A stretch of 64,000 nt of DNA from Neorhizobium galegae (lineage in GTDB: Bacteria > Pseudomonadota > Alphaproteobacteria > Rhizobiales > Rhizobiaceae): positions 1,488,001-1,552,000 of the forward strand of contig NZ_JAGIPG010000002.1 of NCBI RefSeq assembly GCF_017877055.1, given 5' to 3'. The position numbers and the translations under genes were made by a program. Numbering within the stretch: position 1 is the first letter of the stretch; each line of letters opens with the position of its first letter. The notes beneath the pieces were generated by a model. That model was not told the DNA's origin. It worked only from the letters and a program-made list of their open reading frames with translations, and searched no databases. Below, in pieces: positions 17,403 to 25,847 of the stretch.

Positions 17403-17861
17403 ATGCGTGATTGGGCACGGTCCCTGCGAGCGGCCTCCTTCAGAGGGGTGTCGTTCTGGGTCCTTAGTGACGATCTCAGCGGCGGGAAGCGGCTGGCGCT
17501 GCATGAATACGCTGGCGGCCGTGTCACGTTGATCGAGGAGATGGGGCTTTCCACGTCCTCGATCGACGTCACAGGCTATCTGATCGGAGATGATTCAGAC
17601 AGTCGTTCCCGCGCATTCGTCTCGGCTTGCCTTTCGGCCGGTCCCGGCCGGCTTACCCTGCCGCTCGACGGTGGAATGATGGCCTATGTGGAGAACTTCC
17701 GGCGCATGCGCGACAAGGACAGGGCTGGCTACATTGCTTTCGATTTCCGTGCCGTGCCGGTTTCCAACACGGCAGGTGCCTCGCTTTCCGCCGGAGATGT
17801 CATCTCCGTATTCGTGTCGGGACTGCCACTCGCCGTTCCCGGCTTCGGAGGTATTTTTTGA
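17403..17861 (+). CDS. DNA circularisation N-terminal domain protein (Mu gpN-like, N part)
   Basis: This 152-residue protein matches the DNA_circ_N domain: RDWARSLRAASFRGVSFWV at the start, HEYAGGRVTLIEEMG, then VTGYLIGDDSDSRSRAFVSACLSAGPGRL. In Mu, gpN is one baseplate protein of about 490 residues; here it stops after the N domain and the next gene follows with a TGATG overlap. A run of six T residues (17854-17859) sits at the junction. Confidence 0.8.
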   Translation: MRDWARSLRAASFRGVSFWVLSDDLSGGKRLALHEYAGGRVTLIEEMGLSTSSIDVTGYLIGDDSDSRSRAFVSACLSAGPGRLTLPLDGGMMAYVENFRRMRDKDRAGYIAFDFRAVPVSNTAGASLSAGDVISVFVSGLPLAVPGFGGIF

Positions 17862-18484
17862 TGGCGGTCGACCGCAATGTCATTCTGTCATGGTTAGGAG
17901 ATCTGGCGACGGCCCTTATGGGCGATGCGATCGATCTTGCCGATACCACGCGGAGGATCACGTCAGGGTTCGAACTCGATCCGCCCGATCTTGCGGGTGA
18001 GACGCTTTCGATCATGCGCGCAATAGCGGAGAGCGCCTCGTCGCCTGACGATTTCGGGAGATTGGCTGCACCTGAGGTCGATGCGGGGGATACGCGAGAT
18101 GCTGCCGCGGTGCTTGTTGCCATCGGCTTGTCGATCGCTGGCGCGAGGATTGCCTGGCCGTCCAGGCCCGCCGCGCGTGCTGCCCGTTCGAGGGTGGCTG
18201 ACGCAGGCGCCGCCGCACTTGCCGTCGCCTCATCTCTGGGGCCGGACGGTGCGGACCTGTTCGGCTGGATTTCCTCGGTGGTTGCGACCTCGGTTCGGGT
18301 GATCTCCGACATTGCGGCCAACGGCGTTCCGGTCGTGAGGGTCGAGACGGGCATATCCTTGCCCTCGACGTTTCTTGCGTACCAGCTCTATGGGGACGCG
18401 GCGAGGGCGCAGGGGCTTGTCGACATCGCCCGCAGCGGCACTCCCATGCTTATGCCCGCTGGCTTCGACGCGTTGGCAAAATGA
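17861..18484 (+). CDS. Probable C-terminal part of the gpN-like baseplate protein
   Basis: This 207-residue Ala-rich helical protein has no separate motif. It lies between the DNA_circ_N gene and the gp44-like gene, so it probably replaces the C-terminal half of Mu gpN. It starts one base inside the previous stop and its own stop overlaps the next start (ATGA). A -1 slip at the T-run would fuse the two products into one of about 360 residues. Confidence 0.6.
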   Translation: MAVDRNVILSWLGDLATALMGDAIDLADTTRRITSGFELDPPDLAGETLSIMRAIAESASSPDDFGRLAAPEVDAGDTRDAAAVLVAIGLSIAGARIAWPSRPAARAARSRVADAGAAALAVASSLGPDGADLFGWISSVVATSVRVISDIAANGVPVVRVETGISLPSTFLAYQLYGDAARAQGLVDIARSGTPMLMPAGFDALAK

Positions 18485-19533
18485 CCATGCTGGAAAATGT
18501 AGTTGCCTCTGGCCTGCCGCCGATCAAGCAGGTCAGCATAGAGGTCTCTGCCGAGGAGGCCGCGCGCTCGGCTTCGGTTGATTGCGTCATTACCGGCTCT
18601 GGCGTTCCCGTGTCGATCGGACAGCCCGTCACGTTGACGGCCAGCGGCGACCTGGTTCTGACTGGGTTCGTGCGGGACATCAATACCGGCTATTCGCAGG
18701 ACATGCGGACGTTGGGCGTGACGATCTTTTCGAAGACGATCGACATGGTGGAATGCAGCGCCGACCATCCGACCGGCGAATGGGTGAACATGGATATCGC
18801 GGCGATTGCCAAGGATCTCGACAAGTTCGGCGTCGGCATCGAGGCGGACGGCAAATTCCCGGCGGAGCCTGTCCATCGCCTCATTCCCGGAGAGAGTCCC
18901 TTCGCAACGATCGAGAGGCGGGCCAGAGGTCGCGGAATTCTTATCCACGACACCGAGAAGGGCCGGCTGAAGCTCTCGACGAAACCTGACGGGATGCACG
19001 CGGGCCGCCTGCAGCGCGGTGTCAATATTCGTGTCGGTGCGTCGGCGAGCTTTACGGAGCGGGACCGCTACAGCGAAGTGAAGGTGCGGGGCCAATCCAG
19101 CGACGGCGTTGGCAAGGCTCAGTTGCGACCGGAGGCGACGGCGAAGGATCCCGGCATTCCCCGCCATCGTCCGCTGGTCCTTTGGCACGAGGGCGAAGTC
19201 ACGGTGGATCGCCTCAAAAAGCGGGCCGAGTGGGCGTCGAACAGGGCAGCCGGCCAGTCGGTGACCGCCAGCATTCCCGTCAGCGGGTGGCGCGACGCGG
19301 CGGGCAAACTGTGGCAGGCGAATTACCTGGTCGACGTTTTCGACGACTGGCTCGGTATTGAGGGAACGATGATCATAAAGAGCGTCACGTTCATTCAGAA
19401 CGATACGGACGGCACTCTTGCGACGCTGTCGCTCGCAGATCCCAGATCCCTTGGTGGTGATAACCCGCGCGGCAAGACGGCGGCATCGTACTCGGCGCCA
19501 GGCAAGATCGTGGCGGAGTACAACGAGCAATGA
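18481..19533 (+). CDS. Baseplate hub protein (Mu gp44/P-like)
   Basis: This 350-residue protein follows the Mu gp44 (gpD of P2-like hub) pattern: a strand-rich start, VTLTASGDLVLTGFVRDI near residues 43-60, PTGEWVNMDIAAIAKDL, then GESPFATIERRARGRGILI and a C-terminal YSEVKVRGQS block. Hub trimers link the tube to the spike. Start and stop overlap the neighbours by ATGA. Confidence 0.87.
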   Translation: MTMLENVVASGLPPIKQVSIEVSAEEAARSASVDCVITGSGVPVSIGQPVTLTASGDLVLTGFVRDINTGYSQDMRTLGVTIFSKTIDMVECSADHPTGEWVNMDIAAIAKDLDKFGVGIEADGKFPAEPVHRLIPGESPFATIERRARGRGILIHDTEKGRLKLSTKPDGMHAGRLQRGVNIRVGASASFTERDRYSEVKVRGQSSDGVGKAQLRPEATAKDPGIPRHRPLVLWHEGEVTVDRLKKRAEWASNRAAGQSVTASIPVSGWRDAAGKLWQANYLVDVFDDWLGIEGTMIIKSVTFIQNDTDGTLATLSLADPRSLGGDNPRGKTAASYSAPGKIVAEYNEQ

Positions 19534-19991
19534 GGGGCGCGCGGATCGAACTCGACGGATCGATCGAGGAGAAGGGCGGCCAGCAGTTCGTTTCGGGGCA
19601 GGGGCTGTTTTCGGACAAATACACCCGGGTGCATCGGATCGAGCCGCACGGGTTCATGTCGAACCCGATCAAGGGCGCAAAGGCCCTGCTCGTAGCGCCA
19701 ACCGGGCGGCCTGACCATGCCTTTGTTCTCGGTGGCGAGCATCCGACGCATCGCCCGGCCGGCCTGCCTGCCGGCGCATCTGCGATCTACGACTCGGGCG
19801 GCAACATCATCCGCCTGGTCGGTGACGGGATCGTCGTGGACGTAGCTGGCCGGTCGATCACGATCACGGCCGGGACATGGACCCTGACCGGAAACGCGAC
19901 GATCAACGGTGACCTTGAAGTCAACGGGAACATTCATGCCACCGGTTCGATCATCGACGAGGGTGGCAATACCAACCATCACAGCCATTGA
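19530..19991 (+). CDS. Baseplate spike protein (Mu gp45-like) with C-terminal His motif
   Basis: This 153-residue protein has the gp45/gpV order: an OB-like N-terminal part with GQGLFSDKYTRVHRIEPHG, then a beta-helix (ITITAGTWTLTGNATINGDLEVNGNIHATG). It ends in NHHSH. The HxH at the tip binds iron in phage spikes. The trimer pierces the outer membrane. Confidence 0.88.
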   Translation: MRGARIELDGSIEEKGGQQFVSGQGLFSDKYTRVHRIEPHGFMSNPIKGAKALLVAPTGRPDHAFVLGGEHPTHRPAGLPAGASAIYDSGGNIIRLVGDGIVVDVAGRSITITAGTWTLTGNATINGDLEVNGNIHATGSIIDEGGNTNHHSH

Positions 19992-20052
19992 GCGGGGCAT
20001 TCCCGCTTCGATCGGACGAGCGGCCGTTCCGCTTAATCAAAGGAGAAGTCGC

Positions 20053-20283
20053 ATGAGCGAACAGTCAAGGCCCACGGTTCGGGCCAAATTTATGTGCACC
20101 GGCAAGGAAGGCGCGACCATCTTCCTGCATACCGTCTATTCCGCTGACATTCAGTCCGAGGACGGCCGCTTCACCAAGGCGACCCCTTGGGGCGAATTGC
20201 GCATGAACGTCGACAACCCGAACGCCGCGGTTCAGTTCGAGCCGGGCAAGTCCTATTACCTCGACTTCACGCCGGCTGAATAA
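20053..20283 (+). CDS. Small conserved baseplate-region protein
   Basis: This 76-residue protein starts at an ATG with AGGAGA 6 nt upstream; the frame is open to 19909, but that part overlaps the spike gene. It is beta-rich (RAKFMCTGKEGATIFLHTVY) with a C-terminal YYLDFTPAE. It lies between the gp45- and gp46-like genes. The function is unknown. Confidence 0.7.
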   Translation: MSEQSRPTVRAKFMCTGKEGATIFLHTVYSADIQSEDGRFTKATPWGELRMNVDNPNAAVQFEPGKSYYLDFTPAE

Positions 20284-20286
20284 ACC

Positions 20287-20823
20287 ATGCTCAAGATCAT
20301 CCCGGTCGACGACGAGCGTGAACCATACCGCGCCCCGGATATCGGCTGGGATGGTCAGGCCGGCGACATCATCGTCAACGCGCTGACGGACCCGGACGCG
20401 CCCGGTGACCTCCGTTCCGAACAGGGCCTGGCGACGCAGGTTCTTATTTCTTTGATGACCGACCGCCGCGTCGAGCCGGAAGAGCTGCGGGAAGGCGACC
20501 AGAACCGCGGCTGGATCGGCGACAGCTTCGACCTTGCGGAGGGTGAAACGCCGCTCGGCTCACGCCTCTGGCTGCTGCGCCGAACTTCGATCTTCGAGGG
20601 CATCCAGGTCGTTGTGGAAGACTATGTCCGCGAGGCTCTGCAGCCGATCATCGACCAAGGCGCCGTTGTCTCGCTCGACGTGGCGGTGACCGTCGATCGC
20701 CCGGGCAATCGGGTCGACTACCAGGTGAGCCTCTACGGCCGCAGCGGGTCGTTGATCTACGATCGTAAATTCGAACTTCTCTGGAGACAGGTCCATGGCG
20801 TGGAATATCCGCTCGCTCGCTGA
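20287..20823 (+). CDS. Baseplate wedge protein (Mu gp46-like)
   Basis: This 178-residue protein carries the gp46 signature: WDGQAGDIIVNALTDPD near residues 20-36, GLATQVLISLMTDRR, and GWIGDSF followed by LGSRLWLL. It forms the inner baseplate wedge (gp25-type). It overlaps the gp47-like gene by 29 nt. Confidence 0.88.
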   Translation: MLKIIPVDDEREPYRAPDIGWDGQAGDIIVNALTDPDAPGDLRSEQGLATQVLISLMTDRRVEPEELREGDQNRGWIGDSFDLAEGETPLGSRLWLLRRTSIFEGIQVVVEDYVREALQPIIDQGAVVSLDVAVTVDRPGNRVDYQVSLYGRSGSLIYDRKFELLWRQVHGVEYPLAR

Positions 20824-21877
20824 CGCATCCTCCCGCGTCCGCGGCGCTTTCCGGCAATATATGCCGGGCACGGATTCGGCGCTCAAGAACAACTTCGTGA
20901 CGGTGACCGGCAAGGTGCTTGCCGGGCTTGCGCATGAGTTCGAGCTGCGCATGGCGTATCTCGCCAAGCAGCTATTTGCACGGACGGCGACCGGCTCGTT
21001 TCTGGCGCTTCATGCGAGCGACGTGGGGATCTACCGAAAGCCCGCGGCGCCAGCCTCAGGTACAATCTCCGGCTTGGCGACCCCGTCGATGACGTTCCCG
21101 GCGGGTATCCGCTTTGCCTCGGGAACGCAAACCTACGTCTCCGTCACCCCGGCGACATCCGGCCTTTACGGGGCGGTCGCCTTCTCGGTGCAAGCAGAGG
21201 CGACAGGATCGCAGACCAATCGGGATGCGGACGGGATATTGACTGTCTCTGATCCGGTGCTCTGGCCGGATTTGCAGGAAGAATTCCTCGTGGGGAGCGA
21301 CGGGCTTGGCGGCGGCGCCGACATTGAGGATACCGACAGCCTGAGAACTCGGGTGCTGTTTCGCAAGCGCAACCCACCGGGTGGCGGCAGGCTGACTGAC
21401 TACGAGGGGATCGTTCTCGATGTTCCCGGCGCGATCAAGGCGTGGGCTTTCCGACGGCCGTTGTCGCCTGGCTTTGTCGCCGTCTTCTTCCTGTTCAAGG
21501 GGCGGCCGAACCTGATACCGACAGCGGGCGATGTGCTTGTCGTGCAGGCTGCGATCGATGCGGAGCGCCTGATCCGTGTCGACGACAGCGTCGCCGTCGC
21601 TCCGACGCCGAGGCCGATCGATCTTGTGATTAACGGGCTGGCGAACGATACGGCGACGGTGCGCGATGCGATCGAGACGGCGATCACCGCCATGTTTTTC
21701 GAGAAGTGCCGGCCGGGGATACCTGGCTATACCTTCACCCTGTCTCGCTCGTGGATAACGGAAGCGATCTCGCAGGCATCCGGCGAGAAGCGGCACGTTC
21801 TTTCGCTGCCGCTCGACGATGTGACGCTCACCAACGGCGAGTTTCCGGTGCTGGGCTCGGTGACCTATGGCGCGTGA
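20795..21877 (+). CDS. Baseplate J-like protein (Mu gp47)
   Basis: This 360-residue protein shows the baseplate J order: RALFARTATGSFLALHASDVG-type helix near residue 55-75, APASGTISG, then an EDTDSLRTRVLFRKRNPPGGG block near residue 180-205 and a C-terminal SQASGEKRHVLSLP segment. It is the wedge arm that carries the fibres. It overlaps both neighbours. Confidence 0.9.
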   Translation: MAWNIRSLADASSRVRGAFRQYMPGTDSALKNNFVTVTGKVLAGLAHEFELRMAYLAKQLFARTATGSFLALHASDVGIYRKPAAPASGTISGLATPSMTFPAGIRFASGTQTYVSVTPATSGLYGAVAFSVQAEATGSQTNRDADGILTVSDPVLWPDLQEEFLVGSDGLGGGADIEDTDSLRTRVLFRKRNPPGGGRLTDYEGIVLDVPGAIKAWAFRRPLSPGFVAVFFLFKGRPNLIPTAGDVLVVQAAIDAERLIRVDDSVAVAPTPRPIDLVINGLANDTATVRDAIETAITAMFFEKCRPGIPGYTFTLSRSWITEAISQASGEKRHVLSLPLDDVTLTNGEFPVLGSVTYGA

Positions 21878-22655
21878 CCCGGCATTCAACACGGTTACGC
21901 GTGCGGCCCGCGACCCGATCGGCGGTCCTGCTCTGCCGGCGCCCGAGGATCCGCTTGCCGCCCCCACCAACGACGATCTGATCACGGCAGCGCTAGTTCT
22001 GTGGCCGCAGGGTTCCGCCTGGGGGTCGCCGGACGGGCAGGCCATGCCGCTCAGTTCGACACTCGCGCGCTTCACCCGAGTGATGCTCGATCCCTTCGTA
22101 TGGCTCTATGGGCGCGCTTTTTCCCTCGCGCGTCAGGCGACCGTCCAGGGCATCACTGAGACGCTCGACGAGTGGGAGGCGGAGTACGGCTTGCCGGATG
22201 ATTGCTTTTCCGGCGTCGAGCAGACGACGGCGCAGCGGATGACGGCACTTAGCCGCAAGGTGATGGCGGCGGCTGTCAATCATCCGGAAGACTTCGTGCG
22301 CCTGGCGCTCGACTACGGTTTCGAAATCGAGATCGAAGAGCCGGCGATGTTCGAATGCGGATTTTCCGAATGCGGCGGCCGGCACACTGTCGGCAGCTAT
22401 ATCGAGGAAATCTACTGGATCGTCCGGATCCGAAATACGGCGATCAGCTATTTCGAGGTCAGCCTCAGTGAGTGTGGCTACGACGCGCTGTTCGATCTCG
22501 GAGCTGCGGAGCAGATCCTCTGCCTGTTGCGGCAGATGGCGCCCGCCTGGAGCATTCCCGTGCTCGAGCCATGGATCTCGTACGGCATACTTTCCGACGG
22601 CGCGGGCAATGCCTTTGCCGACGAACACGGCAACCCCCTGCTTGTCCCCCTTTAA
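21867..22655 (+). CDS. Mu gp48/YmfQ-like baseplate protein (DUF2313)
   Basis: This 262-residue protein has the DUF2313 pattern: LWPQGSAWGSPDG near residues 46-58, an LDEWEAEYGLPDDCF motif near 102-117, and a Cys-rich central part (FECGFSECGGRH). It follows gp47 in Mu and P2-like baseplates and links the wedge to the fibre. The frame overlaps gp47 by 11 nt. Confidence 0.85.
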   Translation: MARDPAFNTVTRAARDPIGGPALPAPEDPLAAPTNDDLITAALVLWPQGSAWGSPDGQAMPLSSTLARFTRVMLDPFVWLYGRAFSLARQATVQGITETLDEWEAEYGLPDDCFSGVEQTTAQRMTALSRKVMAAAVNHPEDFVRLALDYGFEIEIEEPAMFECGFSECGGRHTVGSYIEEIYWIVRIRNTAISYFEVSLSECGYDALFDLGAAEQILCLLRQMAPAWSIPVLEPWISYGILSDGAGNAFADEHGNPLLVPL

Positions 22656-22664
22656 GGATCGGTC

Positions 22665-23597
22665 ATGAAATACAAAGCACCTTACGGCAATCCGGATCCG
22701 AATGCCGCCTATGTCGACCGCAACACCGCGGCAGCCGTGCGAGGATCCGTCCCTCCAGCGGCAGCCATAGAGCATCCGCAGCGCGAGATCATGGCCGTGA
22801 TCACGGCTGCGGGATTGCCGCCTTCAGACGTCGACCTGACGCAATTGCTGCAGGCGATCAACGCACTGATCGCGGCCGCTACCGGTGGGGAGGGGGATCC
22901 GAACTACGTTCTGATGACCCAGGCGCGCGGACGCCTGCCGATTTTCCCCGAAGTGCTTACCGCCGACGGCAGGCTGGAGGTGACACAGCCGTCGACGGGT
23001 ACGGTACGGGTGCTACCTAGCTACGACTTCCTGCATCGCGGCATCTATGCGGTCACCACCGTCCAGACCGATTTTGCGACTGCCGCCAACAAGACCTATC
23101 ACCTGCGTTGGACGCCAGGCTCCGGCCTTGCTCTCAAGGATCTCGCTGATGGTGCCTATAATGCAGGCGCACTGGCCGAAGGCCATGTCGGGTTCGACAG
23201 CAGCTTCGACGACATGCTGATCGCAAGGATCGTGACCAATGCCAGCAACGTGGCAACGATCACCAAACTTGCCAACAAGGCGACGCTCGCCCTCGACCAG
23301 CTGCTCCACGCAACCAACCTGCGGCCTTCGGACTCCAACCCGACCTTCGCAGATTGCGTCCATGTGATGAACTGGGCGAGAAGGCCGACGTCGCACAGCT
23401 ACTATCCCGCCAAGTTCGTCAACAATGCGGACCGCCCCGACAGCGATTACATGCTGATGGCGCTGACGGTCGGCACGCCTCCGCAGCTGTCGATCTCCGA
23501 TGTGCCGGCGATCGACCTCGACCGCTATAGGCTCTCCTCGACCGTCGCCTGCGACTATACGCAGGATCTCTGGATGCACTTCTCGGCGAGGTCGTAA
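22665..23597 (+). CDS. Tail fibre protein 1
   Basis: This 310-residue protein begins YKAPYGNPDPNAAYVDRNTAA, a start typical of phage tail-collar or fibre proteins. A Ser/Thr/Ala-rich body with many turns follows, and its end contains TSHSYYPAKFVNNADRPDSDYML. It lies after the gp48-like gene, the usual fibre slot. It probably contacts the host surface. Confidence 0.72.
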   Translation: MKYKAPYGNPDPNAAYVDRNTAAAVRGSVPPAAAIEHPQREIMAVITAAGLPPSDVDLTQLLQAINALIAAATGGEGDPNYVLMTQARGRLPIFPEVLTADGRLEVTQPSTGTVRVLPSYDFLHRGIYAVTTVQTDFATAANKTYHLRWTPGSGLALKDLADGAYNAGALAEGHVGFDSSFDDMLIARIVTNASNVATITKLANKATLALDQLLHATNLRPSDSNPTFADCVHVMNWARRPTSHSYYPAKFVNNADRPDSDYMLMALTVGTPPQLSISDVPAIDLDRYRLSSTVACDYTQDLWMHFSARS

Positions 23598-23598
23598 G

Positions 23599-24390
23599 AT
23601 GAGCGATGTCGAATACCCGCTGATCCGCATCGATGAGCTGACACCCGAGGTTTTACCGTCGCGGACACATGTCCTGCCGGTGATGAAGGACGGCGTCGCC
23701 ACGCTCATGAGTGTAGGCCAGATCCTCGACCTCATCATAGGCACGGCACCTGGAGTCCTGGACACGATCGAGGAGCTGGCAGCCGCCTTCGGGAACGATC
23801 CGAACGCTATCGCCAATCTGACGACATTGATCAACGCCAGGCTGGCCAAGGCCGGCGGCACCATGTCCGGCAATCTCGACATGGCGTCGCACCTGTTGTC
23901 GAACGCCACTCTCGTCTCGGCGCTCATGGCCGACCCCACCAACAACACCAAGCGACTACAGCTTGTGCTTTCGGCCATCGCGAACGCCACGACGCAATCG
24001 CTGATCATGCCTGGCCGCGACGTGGACCTAAAGCGGGTGCCAACGGTCGACATCTATGTCAGTTCCGACCTGACGATTACCTCCGGCGGTGCGATTTCGC
24101 TCTCGCATGGAATGGGCGTCAAGCCCGATCTCGTCATCGTCGAACTGGTGAACCAAACGACTGAGGGCGGCTATTCGGCCGGTGAGGCAACGCCTATCGG
24201 CTACTTCGGCTACGTCGCCAGCGGCGCGGCGGTCGGTATTGGCGGCGCCGTGAGCGCAACGACGATCGACGGACGTTATTCGAACCAGGCGAACGTGTTC
24301 TTCATAAACAGAAAGGACACCGGCGCGAACATCGCGCTGACCAACTCAAGCTGGAAAATGCGCCTGACAGCAGTGAGGTTCTGGAGATGA
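23599..24390 (+). CDS. Tail fibre protein 2
   Basis: This 263-residue protein starts at 23599 one base after the previous stop. It contains the common fibre segment LDTIEELAAAFGNDPNAI near residues 53-70, followed by AKAGGTMSGNLDM. The C-terminal half is strand-rich and may form the receptor-binding tip. Its stop overlaps the next gene by ATGA. Confidence 0.75.
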   Translation: MSDVEYPLIRIDELTPEVLPSRTHVLPVMKDGVATLMSVGQILDLIIGTAPGVLDTIEELAAAFGNDPNAIANLTTLINARLAKAGGTMSGNLDMASHLLSNATLVSALMADPTNNTKRLQLVLSAIANATTQSLIMPGRDVDLKRVPTVDIYVSSDLTITSGGAISLSHGMGVKPDLVIVELVNQTTEGGYSAGEATPIGYFGYVASGAAVGIGGAVSATTIDGRYSNQANVFFINRKDTGANIALTNSSWKMRLTAVRFWR

Positions 24391-24884
24391 CGAAATATTA
24401 CTGCAATGGCGCCGGCCAATATCTCGGCGCGTTCGACGAGGCGCCGAACGGCACGATCGAGATCCCGGACGGGCCGGTTGACGCCAGCCAGATCTTCGAT
24501 TTCACGTCGGGGAAATGGGGGCCGTCTCTGGTCACCGTGGATCATGTGGCAGCCGAGCGCGATAGGCGACTGAAGTCAGGGTTCGCATATAACTTCGGAG
24601 ACCAGCGCGGCATTCATTATATAGGCACCTCGGATGCCGATATGCGGCGCTGGATGGACGAGGTGTGCCCGATAGCGCAGGCCTGCATCAATGTAGGTCA
24701 GCCGGAGGCAATGATCGGGATATCGACCGAAACCGGCCGCGTCGATGTGAGCGCGAGCGAATGGCAGATGATCCTGCTTGCCGCCGGGCAGTATCGCCAG
24801 CCGCTTTACCAGGCCTCCTTCGATCTTCAGGCGATGGACCCGATCCCTGCCGACTTCGCGACCAATCCAGCTTACTGGCCTTGA
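24387..24884 (+). CDS. Tail fibre assembly-type protein (DUF4376-like)
   Basis: This 165-residue protein has a beta-type N-terminal part and a C-terminal DUF4376-like region with AERDRRLKSGFAYNFGD and a following Trp-rich helix. Such proteins lie downstream of fibre genes and act as fibre chaperones or parts of the fibre. It is coupled to the fibre gene by an ATGA overlap. Confidence 0.65.
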   Translation: MTKYYCNGAGQYLGAFDEAPNGTIEIPDGPVDASQIFDFTSGKWGPSLVTVDHVAAERDRRLKSGFAYNFGDQRGIHYIGTSDADMRRWMDEVCPIAQACINVGQPEAMIGISTETGRVDVSASEWQMILLAAGQYRQPLYQASFDLQAMDPIPADFATNPAYWP

Positions 24885-24923
24885 GGGGGCGGCATCATGC
24901 CGATCCCTTAGCGCCATTGGCGG

Positions 24924-25052
24924 TCAGCGGCTGATTGCCTCAACGACAAACCATACTGGCACTGCAGCTACGATGCCACCCGCCGCCATGGCCGATAACA
25001 TTTTGAAGAGATTGGTCCGCCGTGCTCGGCGCTCGTCCCACTCGTAGACCAT
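24924..25052 (-). CDS. Tiny membrane protein, YEWD family, copy 1
   Basis: This 42-residue protein begins MVYEWDERRARR and continues with one hydrophobic segment (SAMAAGGIVAAVPVWFVV, about residues 19-36). A GAGGGA ribosome site precedes the ATG. It shares the N-terminal M-[AV]-YEWD signature followed by Arg with the next small gene, so the two are probably paralogues. They face against the late operon. The function is unknown. Confidence 0.65.
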   Translation of the reverse strand: MVYEWDERRARRTNLFKMLSAMAAGGIVAAVPVWFVVEAISR

Positions 25053-25128
25053 TGTTCGATCCCTCACACCTGCCCAAGAGTGAAACACCCACAGGCCCGG
25101 GAGTCGAGTGCATCTTTGCAACGGTTGA

Positions 25129-25239
25129 TTAGGAGATCCAAAAATAAAGGATGAGCAGGGTTGAGAGCAGCGTGATCGAGGTGCTGCGCCTCCTATCCTG
25201 CGCTTTCAGGTATCGTTCAATATCCCACTCGTAAGCCAT
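25129..25239 (-). CDS. Tiny membrane protein, YEWD family, copy 2
   Basis: This 36-residue protein begins MAYEWDIERYLKAQDRRR, followed by a single membrane span (TSITLLSTLLILYFWIS) that reaches the C-terminus. AGGGGA lies about 13 nt before the ATG. It lies upstream of copy 1 on the same strand, so both may be co-transcribed. The positive charge before the span predicts N-in topology. Confidence 0.6.
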   Translation of the reverse strand: MAYEWDIERYLKAQDRRRSTSITLLSTLLILYFWIS

Positions 25240-25296
25240 GCGTCTCGAATTCCCCTGGTTTTCGAAACGTCCATTAGTCATCTCTGCTTGAGCGAA

Positions 25297-25309
25297 GCTT
25301 AATTTAAGC
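25297..25309. promoter_or_regulatory. 13-bp palindrome, possible operator
   Basis: GCTTAA-T-TTAAGC is a perfect inverted repeat in the non-coding stretch upstream of the two YEWD genes. Its size suits a dimeric repressor. No promoter is clearly visible around it. Confidence 0.3.
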
Positions 25310-25390
25310 GATTCACGATGAAACTCATAGCCGACTAGTTCCGGTGCTTATGCGCCTTACCGAATCTCTAAGAACAGCGGTTGCCATGCA

Positions 25391-25703
25391 AGGGCCTGCC
25401 TCGGTCCGCCGGGATGCAGGCCCTCAACCCGATGGTGAACAACAGGTTCAGAGAAAAGAGAGGGCTCGCCCGTTTTTCCCGTCCGAGCCCTCAACAGTCT
25501 CTTGGCGATTGAATTAATTGCACAACTTTCAAGAGAGTGCATCACCCGAATGATTAGATCGATCGGTCTATTCCGCTTTCGATGCGCACCTGAGCGAATT
25601 CACCAGTTTCAAGGGCGGGCAGTGCCCCCGGACGGGCTGGCACGGAATCACATGCAAGAGGCCTGGCACACACGCCCTCGTGAGATCCGCCGCGCCAGGC
25701 CTC
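25391..25703. repeat. Three related long hairpins in a non-coding gap
   Basis: The 600-bp gap before the endolysin gene holds three perfect inverted repeats: AGGGCCTGC/GCAGGCCCT (25391-25424), GAGGGCTCG/CGAGCCCTC (25460-25492) and GAGGCCTGGC/GCCAGGCCTC (25658-25703). The first and third share the flank CATGCAAG. No credible coding frame covers them. They may be structured RNA, terminators or a repeat family. Two similar hairpins occur at 29334 and 29545. Confidence 0.55.
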
Positions 25704-25847
25704 CTGCCGCGCCAAGGGGGATCGGTCGCGACGCGGCACTCTTCTCCCCCTAATCGAAATGGTTCTACTTCCGTTATCAGACATACCTAACAGGCCGTAA
25801 ATACCCACAGCACCCGTATCAAAACGGGCCAACTTCAGGACATCACC

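Noticed and set aside
25502-25832. Two opposing frames of 83 and 92 codons before the endolysin
   Set aside because: Both run across the hairpin repeats, lack ribosome sites and have Arg/Pro-rich translations typical of non-coding GC-rich DNA.
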